DNA of 64,000 nucleotides from contig NZ_JAURYQ010000038.1 of assembly GCF_030653815.1 (NCBI RefSeq), forward strand, positions 56,837 to 120,836, read 5' to 3'. Positions within the stretch are counted from its first letter, which is position 1; the number at the start of each line of letters is the position of its first letter. This DNA comes from Rhodoferax sp. GTDB lineage: Bacteria; Pseudomonadota; Gammaproteobacteria; Burkholderiales; Burkholderiaceae_C. The translations under genes were made by a program, and so were the position numbers. Below are positions 26,278-35,307 of the stretch, one piece after another. Under the pieces are notes generated by a model. That model made no database searches. It was not told where the DNA came from and worked only from the letters and a program-made list of their open reading frames with translations.

Positions 26278-27401
26278 GCATTGACTCTGATCCGAATAGC
26301 CCACTCCACGATATGTTGGGCGCCATTGCAGCCAAATCGGAACTGTACACCCCCCTTTGTGACCTGCTCGGGTGCAGGTACCCCATCGTCCAGACCGCCA
26401 TGGGCTGGGTTGCTGGTTCGTCCTTGGTCGCGGCCACCACCAAGGCCGGTGGCTTTGGTTTTTTGGCTGGGGCCACCATTGCGGCGGACCGCATCGAAGA
26501 TGAAATTCTGCGCGTCAAAGAGCTCACTGGGGACCAGCCTTTTGGCCTTAACTTTCACATGTTCCAGCCCAACGCGCAGCAATTGCTGGACCTGGCGGTC
26601 AAACACAAGCTGCGCGCGGTGAGTTATGGCCGCGGGCCTGACAAGAAGGTGATCGGCCGACTGCGCGATGCCGGGATCGTTTGCATGCCAACCGTCGGGG
26701 CACTCAAGCATGCTCAAAAAGCCATCGAGATGGGCGCCAACGTCATCACCATTCAGGGTGGGGAGGGTGGCGGCCACACCGGCTCGGTGCCGACCACGGT
26801 GCTGTTGCCCCAGGTGGTCGATGCGGTCAAGGTGCCGGTGGTGGCTGCAGGCGGGTTTTACGACGGCCGTGGGTTTGTGGCAGCGCTGGCTTTCGGGGCA
26901 CAAGGCATTGCCATGGGCACGCGTTTCATGATGACACGTGATTCGGGCGTGCCCGAGGTGACATTGCAACGTTACCTGGCGACCAAAGATGCTGAAAAAA
27001 TCCAGATTTCACACTTGGTGGACGGCATGCCGCAGCGCATGATCCCGAATGAATACCTGGCAATGCTGGAAAAAGCGTCGGCCTTCAAGCGCTTGCGCAT
27101 CGCCCTGAGCCTGGCCTTGCAATGGAAGGCCCAAACCGGCATGACCCTGCAGCACGCCTTCAGTGTGTTGTGGCAGGCTTTTCGCGACGATGCGTCCAGC
27201 GTTGCACAGACGGTGATGGCTGCCAATGCACCGATGCTCCTGCAGCGTGCCATGGTCGACGGCAAGCCGGCCGAGGGCGTGATGTCTGCCGGCCAGGTGG
27301 CCGCGCTGATTGGCCGCCTGGACACCTGCCAAGAAGTGATTGACGGCATGGTGGCACTGGCCTGCGAGCGCCGCGCTGCCTTGAACATGATGACCGCCTG
27401 A
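26274..27401 (+). CDS. ipdC: IpdC-like flavoenzyme (nitronate monooxygenase family)
   Basis: This 375-residue TIM-barrel FMN protein matches IpdC in YPIVQTAMGWVAGSSLV, IQGGEGGGHTG, AAGGFYDGRG and MGTRFMMT. IpdC acts on a CoA-bound steroid ring C/D intermediate before hydration and ring opening, and the Comamonas counterpart is called ScdK. The start is GTG, overlapping the upstream hydratase stop (GTGA). The N-terminus is about 20 residues longer than in the mycobacterial protein. Confidence 0.92.
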   Translation: MSIDSDPNSPLHDMLGAIAAKSELYTPLCDLLGCRYPIVQTAMGWVAGSSLVAATTKAGGFGFLAGATIAADRIEDEILRVKELTGDQPFGLNFHMFQPNAQQLLDLAVKHKLRAVSYGRGPDKKVIGRLRDAGIVCMPTVGALKHAQKAIEMGANVITIQGGEGGGHTGSVPTTVLLPQVVDAVKVPVVAAGGFYDGRGFVAALAFGAQGIAMGTRFMMTRDSGVPEVTLQRYLATKDAEKIQISHLVDGMPQRMIPNEYLAMLEKASAFKRLRIALSLALQWKAQTGMTLQHAFSVLWQAFRDDASSVAQTVMAANAPMLLQRAMVDGKPAEGVMSAGQVAALIGRLDTCQEVIDGMVALACERRAALNMMTA

Positions 27402-27425
27402 TCGGCACAAAGGAAACCTCACCCC

Positions 27426-28181
27426 ATGACACAACAGTTTCATACCCAACTTCATGACAACGGTGTGGCCGAAATCGTGCTGGATCGCCCCCCCGTGAAT
27501 GCGCTCAATGCCGCCGGTTGGTCTGGCCTGGCCGCTGAAATTGCAGCAATCGGCGAACGTCCGGACGTGCGTGTGATCGTCATTCGCGCCGAGGGCCGCG
27601 GTTTTTGTGCCGGCGTTGACATCAAGGAGCTGGCGGCCAATGACAAGCTGATCATTGATGTGAACGCCGGCAATTACGCCACTTTCAAGGCGGTTCACCT
27701 CAACAAGGTGCCGGTGATCGCCGCCGTGCAAGGCTTTGTTCTGGGTGGCGGCATTGGCATTTGTGGCGCGGCCGACATCGTGGTCGCGGCTGACGATGCC
27801 AGCTTTGGCTTGCCCGAGGTGGACCGGGGTGCCATGGGCGGCGCAGCGCACTTGCAGCGCATGTTTGGCGTACAGAAAACCCGCTACCTGTTTTTCACCG
27901 GCGACATGATTGGTGCCCCCGAGGCCTACCGTCTGGGCGCCATTGAGCGGGTGGTGCCGCGCGCCGAATTGCGCGATACGGCGCTGGCCATTGCCGCCAA
28001 AATCGCCGCCAAAAGTCCGGCCATGATCCGGATTGCCAAGGAAGCCCTGACCGGCATTGAAGACGGCAATCTCGAAGACAAATACCGCTGGGAGCAGGGC
28101 TTCACGCTGCAGGCCTACATGAGCCCGGACTCGGCTGAAACCCGTGATGCCTTCGTTGCGAAGCGCGACGCCAAGTTCTGA
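27426..28181 (+). CDS. echA20: EchA20-like ring D-opening crotonase
   Basis: This 251-residue crotonase follows EchA20 in PPVNALNAAGW, RAEGRGFCAGVDIKEL (about 54-69), GGGIGICG, ASFGLPEVDRGAMGGAAHL and the tail YRWEQGFT. EchA20 hydrolytically opens ring D of the CoA-bound indane intermediate. The Comamonas enzyme is called ScdY. It sits directly after ipdC, matching the order of steps. Confidence 0.92.
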   Translation: MTQQFHTQLHDNGVAEIVLDRPPVNALNAAGWSGLAAEIAAIGERPDVRVIVIRAEGRGFCAGVDIKELAANDKLIIDVNAGNYATFKAVHLNKVPVIAAVQGFVLGGGIGICGAADIVVAADDASFGLPEVDRGAMGGAAHLQRMFGVQKTRYLFFTGDMIGAPEAYRLGAIERVVPRAELRDTALAIAAKIAAKSPAMIRIAKEALTGIEDGNLEDKYRWEQGFTLQAYMSPDSAETRDAFVAKRDAKF

Positions 28182-28198
28182 TTGCAAAGGAATCCACC

Positions 28199-29359
28199 AT
28201 GGAACTGAGTTATACCCCTGAGCAGCACGCCTTTCGCGCCGAGGTGCGCGATTGGTTACATGCCAACGTTCCCTCCGCGGCGTTTGCCAGTTATGACACC
28301 CGCGATGGCTTCGAGCAGCACCGCCAATGGGAGGCCCAGCTGGCCGATGCGGGGTGGAGCAGCGTCACCTGGCCCAAGGAACTGGGTGGGCGCGGTTGCA
28401 GCCTGACTGAGTGGCTGATTTTCGAAGAGGAATACTGGGCGGCCGATGCGCCGCAACGTGTCAACCAGAACGGCATCAATCTGCTGGGTCCGACCTTGAT
28501 GGAGTTCGGCACGCCCGAGCAAAAAGCGCGCTTCCTGCCGCGCATGGCGCGTTGTGATGACATGTGGGCGCAGGGCTGGAGCGAACCCAATGCCGGTTCC
28601 GACATGGCCGCCATCACCAGTCGCGCGCTGCGCAGTGATGATGGTGAACACTATGTGCTTAACGGTCAGAAGACCTGGTCCACCCGTGCCCTGTTTGCCA
28701 ATTGGTTGTTCGGCTTGTTCCGCAGCGACCCGGCGTCAAGTCGCCATCATGGCCTGAGCTATCTGATGGTGCCGCTGGATGCGCCAGGCATCACGATTCG
28801 GCCCATCCGCGCGCTCAATGGCAAGCAGGCCTTTGCCGAGGTGTTCTTTGACGATGTCAAGGTGGCTGCCAGCAATCGTGTGGGTGAGGAAGGCCAGGGC
28901 TGGCACGTGGCCATGGCCACGGCTGGGTTCGAGCGCGGCCTGCTGTTGCGCTCACCCGCGCGTTACCAGCGCAGTGCCCAGAAGCTGGTCGCGCTGTACC
29001 GCCGCCATCAGGCCAGCGCCGACCGTGACCCTTCCATCCGTGAAGCGGTGACGCGGGCCTGGATGGGCGCGCAGGCCTATACCCTGGCCACCTACCACAC
29101 CGTGGGCCGCATGGCGCACGGCGCCACCATTGGTGCCGAGTCCAGCACCAACAAGATCTTCTGGTCGGAACTGGACTTGCAATTACACGAGACCGCCATG
29201 CGCATCCTGGGGCCCTACGCCGAGCTTTGTGACGACCCCGAGGCGCACGATTGGCTCGAAGGCTTCTTGTTTGCCCAGGCCGGCCCGATCTACGCTGGCA
29301 GCAACGAAATCCAGCGCAACATCATCGCCGAGCGTATGCTCGGTTTGCCCAAATCTTGA
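28199..29359 (+). CDS. Acyl-CoA dehydrogenase, first subunit of pair 1 (FadE30-like)
   Basis: This 386-residue flavin enzyme has the FAD/substrate loop WAQGWSEPNAGSD, the candidate catalytic Glu in AGFERGLL, and the C-terminal YAGSNEIQRNI. Steroid-degrading bacteria often use alpha2beta2 acyl-CoA dehydrogenases encoded by adjacent genes, and the next gene is the likely partner. FadE30-type enzymes desaturate the CoA ester of the indane propionate. This assignment rests on context and general similarity. Confidence 0.9.
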   Translation: MELSYTPEQHAFRAEVRDWLHANVPSAAFASYDTRDGFEQHRQWEAQLADAGWSSVTWPKELGGRGCSLTEWLIFEEEYWAADAPQRVNQNGINLLGPTLMEFGTPEQKARFLPRMARCDDMWAQGWSEPNAGSDMAAITSRALRSDDGEHYVLNGQKTWSTRALFANWLFGLFRSDPASSRHHGLSYLMVPLDAPGITIRPIRALNGKQAFAEVFFDDVKVAASNRVGEEGQGWHVAMATAGFERGLLLRSPARYQRSAQKLVALYRRHQASADRDPSIREAVTRAWMGAQAYTLATYHTVGRMAHGATIGAESSTNKIFWSELDLQLHETAMRILGPYAELCDDPEAHDWLEGFLFAQAGPIYAGSNEIQRNIIAERMLGLPKS

Positions 29360-29372
29360 AGGGGGCCTGACC

Positions 29373-30467
29373 ATGGACTTCACTTTCAGCGGCGACCAGA
29401 TCGCCTTTCGCGACTCGGTGAGTCGTTTTCTGATGACCGAAGCGGCGCCGGAAATGCTGCGCGAGATTTGGGAAACCGACATTGGCCGTTCGCCCGAATT
29501 ACGCGGCAAGATTGCGGCGCAGGGCCTGATGGGGCTTTCGGTGCCCGAAGCCGAAGGCGGCCTGGGCCTGAATGACATCGACTGGGCCCTGATGACCCAA
29601 GAACTGGGTTATTACGCCATTCCTGACTCTCTGGGCGATACCGCCTATGTGGCTGCCGGCCTGCTTTCGGGTCTGTCGGCAGAACACCCGCTACGCGCTA
29701 CCTGGTTGCCACGCATTGTGGATGGCACCTGCCGGATTGCGGTCGGCCATCCGGTCAACCCCTATGTGGCGGATGCCCATCTGGCCGATTTGCTGTTGCT
29801 GGCAGAGGCCACGCCGAACGGACTGGCGTTGCATGCCGTGGCCGGGGATGCGGTCAACCTGACACCCTTGCGCAGCATCGACGCATCGCGTCGCCTGGCC
29901 CAAGTGGACTGGACCCCAAGCCCCCTCACCCTGGTGGCCGAAGGGGATGCCGGTCAGCTTCTGTGGGACGAAGCCCTGGAGCGCGGTGCCTTGTGCGTGG
30001 CTGGGCAGTTGATCGGTCTGGCGCAGCGTATGCTGGATTTGTCGGTGGACTATGTGGCCCAGCGCAAACAGTTTGGCAAGCCGATTGGTTCGTTTCAGGC
30101 CGTCAAGCACCACCTGGCGGATGTGGTGACCAAGATTGAATTTGCCAAGCCCGTGTTTTACCGTGCGGTCCATGCCCTGGCGCATGGCGAGGCTAATCTG
30201 GCAGCCTGGGTGTCCCACGCCAAACTGGCCTGCGCCGATGCCGCCTGGACTGCGGCCCGCAAGGGCATTCATGTTCATGGTGCCATGGGCTACACCTGGG
30301 AGGTGGACCTGCAGATGTTCATGAAGCGTGCCTGGGTGCTCGATGCCGCCTGGGGTGACCGCACCTTCCACCAGGCCCGCATGTCGGAATTTTTGCTGGG
30401 TGAGGCCAGCGCCAGCGTACCCGGACCTGGCGATGCCTTCGATTTCTCTTTGTCAACCGGAGCCTGA
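29373..30467 (+). CDS. Acyl-CoA dehydrogenase, second subunit of pair 1
   Basis: This 364-residue protein starts at ATG 29373, 13 bases after its partner. It keeps RKQFGKPIGSFQAVKHHLAD (FAD contact) and GAMGYTWEVDLQMF near the C-terminus. It lacks the WxxxxSEPxAGSD substrate loop, which here is degenerate. This complementary loss is the pattern of heteromeric steroid acyl-CoA dehydrogenases, where each active site is shared between two chains. Confidence 0.88.
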   Translation: MDFTFSGDQIAFRDSVSRFLMTEAAPEMLREIWETDIGRSPELRGKIAAQGLMGLSVPEAEGGLGLNDIDWALMTQELGYYAIPDSLGDTAYVAAGLLSGLSAEHPLRATWLPRIVDGTCRIAVGHPVNPYVADAHLADLLLLAEATPNGLALHAVAGDAVNLTPLRSIDASRRLAQVDWTPSPLTLVAEGDAGQLLWDEALERGALCVAGQLIGLAQRMLDLSVDYVAQRKQFGKPIGSFQAVKHHLADVVTKIEFAKPVFYRAVHALAHGEANLAAWVSHAKLACADAAWTAARKGIHVHGAMGYTWEVDLQMFMKRAWVLDAAWGDRTFHQARMSEFLLGEASASVPGPGDAFDFSLSTGA

Positions 30468-30471
30468 ATTC

Positions 30472-31635
30472 ATGGCCGAAGCTTATATTGTTGATGCCTT
30501 GCGTTCACCCACGGGCAAACGTAACGGCTCTCTTGCCCAAGTGCATGGTGCCGATCTGGGGGCCCACGTCATCCGCGCCATCGTCGGGCGCAACGCGATT
30601 CCCGCCGAAGATTACGACGACGTCATCTTTGGCTGTGTCGACACCATCGGCGCACTGGCCGGCGACATTGCGCGCACCGCCTGGCTGGCTGCCGGTATGC
30701 CCATGTGCGTGCCCGGCACCACCGTAGACCGCCAATGTGGCTCGTCCCAGCAGGCCGTCCATTTTGCCGCCCAAGCCGTCATGAGCGGCACTCAGGATGT
30801 GGTGCTGGCCGGTGGCGTGCAAACCATGAGCAGCATCCCGATTTCTTCGGCGATGCTGGCGGGGCAAGCCTTGGGCTTTACCACGCCATTTGCCGAAAGC
30901 AAGGGCTGGCAGGCGCGATTTGGCGATGCACCAGTGAACCAGTTTTATGCAGCGCAGCGCATTGCCGACCACTGGGGCCTGTCGCGCGAGGACATGGAAC
31001 GATTTGCCAAAGAAAGCCACGACCGCGCGTTGCGGGCCATCACCGAGGGGCGTTTTGACCGTGAGATCGTGCCCTTTGCCTTGCCCGGTGGCGACTTCCG
31101 CATGGACGAAACCGCCCGCGCCAGCACGCTGGAAAAGCTGGCCACACTGACGCCGGTGGATCCAAACTATCCCAAAATAACGGCGGCGGTTTCCAGTTCC
31201 ACATGTGACGCATCCTCGGCGGTGCTGGTGGTCTCAGAGGCTGCGCTTAAACGTTATCAATTGACACCACGCGCCCGCATTGCGCACCTGAGCGTGCGCG
31301 CCGATGACCCGATCTGGCACCTCACGGCCCCGATCAGCGCCACCGCCCACGCACTAAAAAAATCCGGCATGAAGCTCGAAGACATGGATCTGGTTGAGAT
31401 CAACGAGGCCTTTGCTTCGGTGGTCATGGCCTGGCTCAAGGAAACCGGTTACTCACACGAACGCACCAACGTCAACGGCGGTGCCATCGCGCTGGGCCAT
31501 CCGCTGGGTGCTTCTGGCACCAAACTCATGACCACCCTGCTGCATGAACTGGAGCGCACCGGTGGCCGATATGGCCTGCAAACCATGTGCGAAGGCGGCG
31601 GCCAGGCCAACGTCACCATCATCGAGCGGCTGTAA
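30472..31635 (+). CDS. fadA6: FadA6-like thiolase
   Basis: This 387-residue thiolase follows FadA6 closely (VDRQCGSSQQA with Cys89, GVQTMSSIPISSAM, NGGAIALGHPLGASG with the catalytic His, LQTMCEGGG with the second Cys). FadA6 performs a thiolytic step late in ring C/D breakdown. One loop departs from the family: where FadA6 has SQISDGASA, this protein has SSTCDASSA. It starts 5 bases after the dehydrogenase pair. Confidence 0.92.
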   Translation: MAEAYIVDALRSPTGKRNGSLAQVHGADLGAHVIRAIVGRNAIPAEDYDDVIFGCVDTIGALAGDIARTAWLAAGMPMCVPGTTVDRQCGSSQQAVHFAAQAVMSGTQDVVLAGGVQTMSSIPISSAMLAGQALGFTTPFAESKGWQARFGDAPVNQFYAAQRIADHWGLSREDMERFAKESHDRALRAITEGRFDREIVPFALPGGDFRMDETARASTLEKLATLTPVDPNYPKITAAVSSSTCDASSAVLVVSEAALKRYQLTPRARIAHLSVRADDPIWHLTAPISATAHALKKSGMKLEDMDLVEINEAFASVVMAWLKETGYSHERTNVNGGAIALGHPLGASGTKLMTTLLHELERTGGRYGLQTMCEGGGQANVTIIERL

Positions 31636-31658
31636 CTATCAAACCATGAGGTAACACG

Positions 31659-33224
31659 ATGGATAACAACGTGAATGACCTGGAGCGTCGCCTTTTTCTG
31701 AAGGGCGCAGCCGCCACTGCGGCGGCGGCAGCTCTTCCGGCCACAGCGGTGGGTGTGGCTTCAGACCATGCTGCACCTCAAGATGCGGTTGCCTTGGCTA
31801 GGCAAATGCGCCGTGGTGAGATCACACCACTGGAAGTCCTGGACAGGGTCATCACCCGTATCGAAGCCCTGCCCAAGCTCAATGCCGTGGTGCTGCGCGA
31901 CTTTGAACTGGCCCGGGAACAGGCCAAAAAATCATCGGCCCTGGGCCGTGAGGCGCGCCAGCAAGCCGTGGCAGCAGCCCCCCTGTGGGGTGTGCCCTTT
32001 TTGCTCAAGGACTTGGGCCAGAGCATGCAAGGCACAGTCACCACCCATGGCTGTGCCTTCTTCAAGGGCGCAGTGGCCACGCATGACTCGACGCTGGTGC
32101 AGCGTTACAAGGCCGCCGGGCTCAATATTTTTGGCAAGACAGCGTCGCCAGAGTTCGGCATGACCACCACCACCGAATCCCGCCTCTATGGCCTCACGCC
32201 CAACCCCTGGAATGCCGAGTTCACCACCGGGGGGTCGTCTGGTGGTGCAGCGGCGGTGGTGGCCAGCGGCATTCTTCCGGTGGTGCATGCCAGCGATGGC
32301 GGCGGCTCCATCCGCATCCCGGCGGCGCACTGTGGTGTGTTTGGTCTCAAGCCCAGCCGTGGCCGCGTGCCTGCCGGCCCCGATGCGCTCGATGGTGCGG
32401 TGGGGCTGTCGGTGAACCATGTCATCAGCCGCAGCGTGCGCGACAGTGCGCTGCTGCTGGACCTGAGCGCGGGCCCGGAATGGGGCTCGCGCGTGCGCCC
32501 ACCCATTGATGTAACTGGCAGCTATGTTCAGGCGCTGGCGCAGCCGGAGCGCCAGCTGCGTATTGCCGTCTGGCGCAAGAATTACTTCGGCGTTCCCGTT
32601 CACACCGATTGTCTGGCCGCGCTGGACAAGGCCATCAAGACCTGCGAGGCCCTGGGCCATGTGCTGGAAGAGGCCATGCCAGAGTTGCCGGTGCGAGACA
32701 TCTACGCCGGCATGTCTGCGGGCATGGCGGCAGGCATGCAGAGCAGCATCGAACAGCGCGAAAAGTTGCTCGGCCGTGCCGTGCGTGAAGATGAAATGGA
32801 GCCGCTGAATTGGGCTACTTTGCAGGCGGCCAAAAAGACCACCGCCCAGCAGCTCTACCAGGCGCGTGCCGGCTTTGACAAGGCCGGGCAGTTGCTGGAC
32901 AAATTTTTGAGCCAGTACGACTTGATCCTGACACCGACCACCGCCGTGCCGGCCCAGCGGCTTGGGGTGCTTCGGCTGGACCAGCCTTTCGAGAGTTATG
33001 CCGCGGAGGCGATGAAGTCGTCCGCGTTTACCTCGCTGTTCAATATCAGTGGGCATCCCGCCATGTCGGTGCCCATGCACTGGACGGCCGAAAAGCTGCC
33101 CGTGGGCGCTCATTTTGTGGCGCCTTATGGGCGCGAAGGACGTTTGCTTCGCCTGGCCGTCCAGTTGGAGCAAGCCGTGCCGTGGGCACAGCGCCTGCCT
33201 GACGTATCGATTTTTAAAGCGTAA
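31659..33224 (+). CDS. Amidase-signature enzyme with a Tat export signal
   Basis: This 521-residue protein begins with a twin-arginine signal (ERRLFLKGAAATAAAAAL, residues 9-26), which predicts folded export to the periplasm. The amidase-signature Ser-Ser-Lys triad is present: Lys117 (LLKDLG), Ser193 (GGSSGG) and Ser217 (DGGGSIRIP). It hydrolyses an unknown amide. No cytoplasmic step of ring C/D breakdown needs an amidase. Release of steroids from amide conjugates such as bile-acid amides is a reasonable but untested idea. Confidence 0.9.
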   Translation: MDNNVNDLERRLFLKGAAATAAAAALPATAVGVASDHAAPQDAVALARQMRRGEITPLEVLDRVITRIEALPKLNAVVLRDFELAREQAKKSSALGREARQQAVAAAPLWGVPFLLKDLGQSMQGTVTTHGCAFFKGAVATHDSTLVQRYKAAGLNIFGKTASPEFGMTTTTESRLYGLTPNPWNAEFTTGGSSGGAAAVVASGILPVVHASDGGGSIRIPAAHCGVFGLKPSRGRVPAGPDALDGAVGLSVNHVISRSVRDSALLLDLSAGPEWGSRVRPPIDVTGSYVQALAQPERQLRIAVWRKNYFGVPVHTDCLAALDKAIKTCEALGHVLEEAMPELPVRDIYAGMSAGMAAGMQSSIEQREKLLGRAVREDEMEPLNWATLQAAKKTTAQQLYQARAGFDKAGQLLDKFLSQYDLILTPTTAVPAQRLGVLRLDQPFESYAAEAMKSSAFTSLFNISGHPAMSVPMHWTAEKLPVGAHFVAPYGREGRLLRLAVQLEQAVPWAQRLPDVSIFKA

Positions 33225-33284
33225 TTATTGCCGGCAGGCCTTGTTTTAAGCAGGGTGGCCGAGCAAGCAACTTAAGGGACTGAA

Positions 33285-34160
33285 ATGGGTATTTGTGATA
33301 ACCGAACCGTGATCATCACCGGCGCTGGCGGCGGCTTGGGCCGCGCCTACGCGCTGGCCTTTGCCGCCGAGGGCGCGAATGTTGTGGTCAACGACATTCG
33401 TCTGGACGCGGCGCAGGCCGTGGCCGACGAAGTGGCGGCAGCGGGTGGCCGCGCCATGGCCAACCACGGCGACATCACCAGCCTGGCTGGCGCGCAGGCC
33501 ATTGTGGATTCGACACTGGCCACCTTTGGCGAAGTGCATGTGCTGGTCAACAATGCGGGCATTTTGCGCGACCGCATGTTCCTGTCCTTGTCGGAAGAGG
33601 ACTGGGACATGGTAATGCGAGTGCACCTCAAGGGCCACTTTTGTCTGGCCAATGTGCTCGGTCGCCGCTGGCGCGATGCGGCCAAGTCAGGCAACATGGT
33701 CGATGCCCGCATCATCAACACCAGCTCCGGCGCGGGCTTACAAGGCTCCATTGGGCAAAGCAATTACGTGGCGGCCAAGGCGGGCATTGCCGGCCTGACG
33801 CTGGTGCAGGCCGCCGAGCTGGCGCGTTACGGCATCACCGTCAATTGCCTGGCGCCAGCGGCACGTACCGCCATGACCGAAGCCGGCATGCCCGACATGG
33901 TCAAGAAGCCGGAAAGCGGCTTTGACGTCTGGGATCCGCTGAATGTGGCCTCGATCGTAGTCTGGCTGGGCAGCCCGCTGTCGGCCCATGTCACAGGCCG
34001 TTGTTTTGAAGCCAAGGGCGGTGAACTGTCGGTGGCCGACGGCTGGCACACCGGCACGATCAACGACAAGGCTGCGCGCTGGTTGCCCGCCGAATTGACA
34101 GGTGTGGTCGACCAGCTTATCCGCGAGGCACGGCCCCCCCAAAAAGTGTACGGAACCTGA
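33285..34160 (+). CDS. SDR of the multifunctional-enzyme-2 type (probable 3-hydroxyacyl-CoA dehydrogenase)
   Basis: This 291-residue SDR has TGAGGGLG, LVNNAGILRDRMF and the active-site YVAAK. The phrase NAGILRDRMF and the long C-terminal tail resemble MFE-2/Hsd17b4-type hydroxyacyl-CoA dehydrogenases. A 60-base gap separates it from the amidase, and 7 bases separate it from the next dehydrogenase. It probably oxidises a beta-hydroxyacyl-CoA in the pathway. Confidence 0.88.
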   Translation: MGICDNRTVIITGAGGGLGRAYALAFAAEGANVVVNDIRLDAAQAVADEVAAAGGRAMANHGDITSLAGAQAIVDSTLATFGEVHVLVNNAGILRDRMFLSLSEEDWDMVMRVHLKGHFCLANVLGRRWRDAAKSGNMVDARIINTSSGAGLQGSIGQSNYVAAKAGIAGLTLVQAAELARYGITVNCLAPAARTAMTEAGMPDMVKKPESGFDVWDPLNVASIVVWLGSPLSAHVTGRCFEAKGGELSVADGWHTGTINDKAARWLPAELTGVVDQLIREARPPQKVYGT

Positions 34161-34167
34161 GATAGCG

Positions 34168-35307
34168 ATGGGCATGAACCTTTTGCTGGATGACGAACAG
34201 CAACTGATTGTGGACAGCGCGATCAGTTTTTTGGCCGATGCCAGTCCCATGAGCCGGGTGCGCACGGTCAGTGAAACCGAGGATGGCATCGATCACGCGC
34301 TCTGGCTCGGCATGGTGGACATGGGCTGGTGCGGGGTGCATCTGCCCGAGGATGTGGGTGGCTTGGGTCTGGGTTGGATTGCGCTTTGCCTGCTGCAAGA
34401 GCAACTCGGCCGCCATCTGGCGTGTGTGCCTTTTTTTGAAGGCATCGCGATGGCCGCAACGCTCCTGCGGGAGCTGCCCGACAGTGCCGAGGCTCAAGCC
34501 CTGCTGCCCGAGTTGGCCAGCGGTGCGCTGCGGGCGGTGCTGGCCATGCCGCCCGAATCTGACACTGCGGCGCTGGCGCACGCCACCCCAGACGGTTGGC
34601 TGCTGGACGGCAGCTGGTCACACGTCAGCGCGGCGGGCTCGGCAGATCTGTTGTTGCTGCCCGCGCGCGCAGCCACTGGTGAGTGGCTGCTGTTTGCGGT
34701 GGGCCAGGGCTCAGCTGGCCTGCAGGTGCAAGCCACACCCACGCTCGATGCCACACGCCACGGCGCCATCGTTCACGCCCAGGCACTGGCCTTGCCCGCC
34801 TCGGCCTGTCTGGCCCGTGGTGCGAAGCTGGGTGCAGCCCTGGAGCGGGTGCGCTGTCTGGCCGCCATTGCCCTGGCGGCCGAACAGGTAGGCGTGGCCC
34901 AGCAATGCCTGGACCTGACACTGGCCTACACCGCACAGCGCAGCCAATTTGGCAAAACCATTGCCGGATTTCAGGCGGTCAAGCACCGTTGTGCCCAAAT
35001 GCTGGTGATGGTGGAGGCGGCCCGTTCCGCGGTGTATGGCGCCGCATGTATGGCCGATGCCACGACCGATGCGGCGACCTTGCTGTTGTATGCCGCCCAG
35101 GCGCGTCTTGAAGCGACGCAGGCCGCGCAGTTCTGTGCCCGGGAATCGATCCAGCTGCATGGTGGGGTTGGTTTTACCTGGGAATACGACCCGCATTTTT
35201 TTCTGCGCCGGTCGCAGGCCAACAGCCAGCGGCTTGGTTCCGTCAGCGTTTGGCTGGAGCAGGTGGCTGCCCAGCTGCTGGATGCACCCGCAGGAGAATT
35301 GGCATGA
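34168..35307 (+). CDS. Acyl-CoA dehydrogenase, first subunit of pair 2
   Basis: This 379-residue protein has RSQFGKTIAGFQAVKHRCAQ and GGVGFTWEYDPHFFLRR, but a degenerate middle substrate loop. It therefore resembles the second chain of pair 1. The order of chain types is reversed relative to pair 1. The start at 34168 is supported by spacing to the SDR stop. Another ATG lies 6 bases on. Confidence 0.87.
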   Translation: MGMNLLLDDEQQLIVDSAISFLADASPMSRVRTVSETEDGIDHALWLGMVDMGWCGVHLPEDVGGLGLGWIALCLLQEQLGRHLACVPFFEGIAMAATLLRELPDSAEAQALLPELASGALRAVLAMPPESDTAALAHATPDGWLLDGSWSHVSAAGSADLLLLPARAATGEWLLFAVGQGSAGLQVQATPTLDATRHGAIVHAQALALPASACLARGAKLGAALERVRCLAAIALAAEQVGVAQQCLDLTLAYTAQRSQFGKTIAGFQAVKHRCAQMLVMVEAARSAVYGAACMADATTDAATLLLYAAQARLEATQAAQFCARESIQLHGGVGFTWEYDPHFFLRRSQANSQRLGSVSVWLEQVAAQLLDAPAGELA

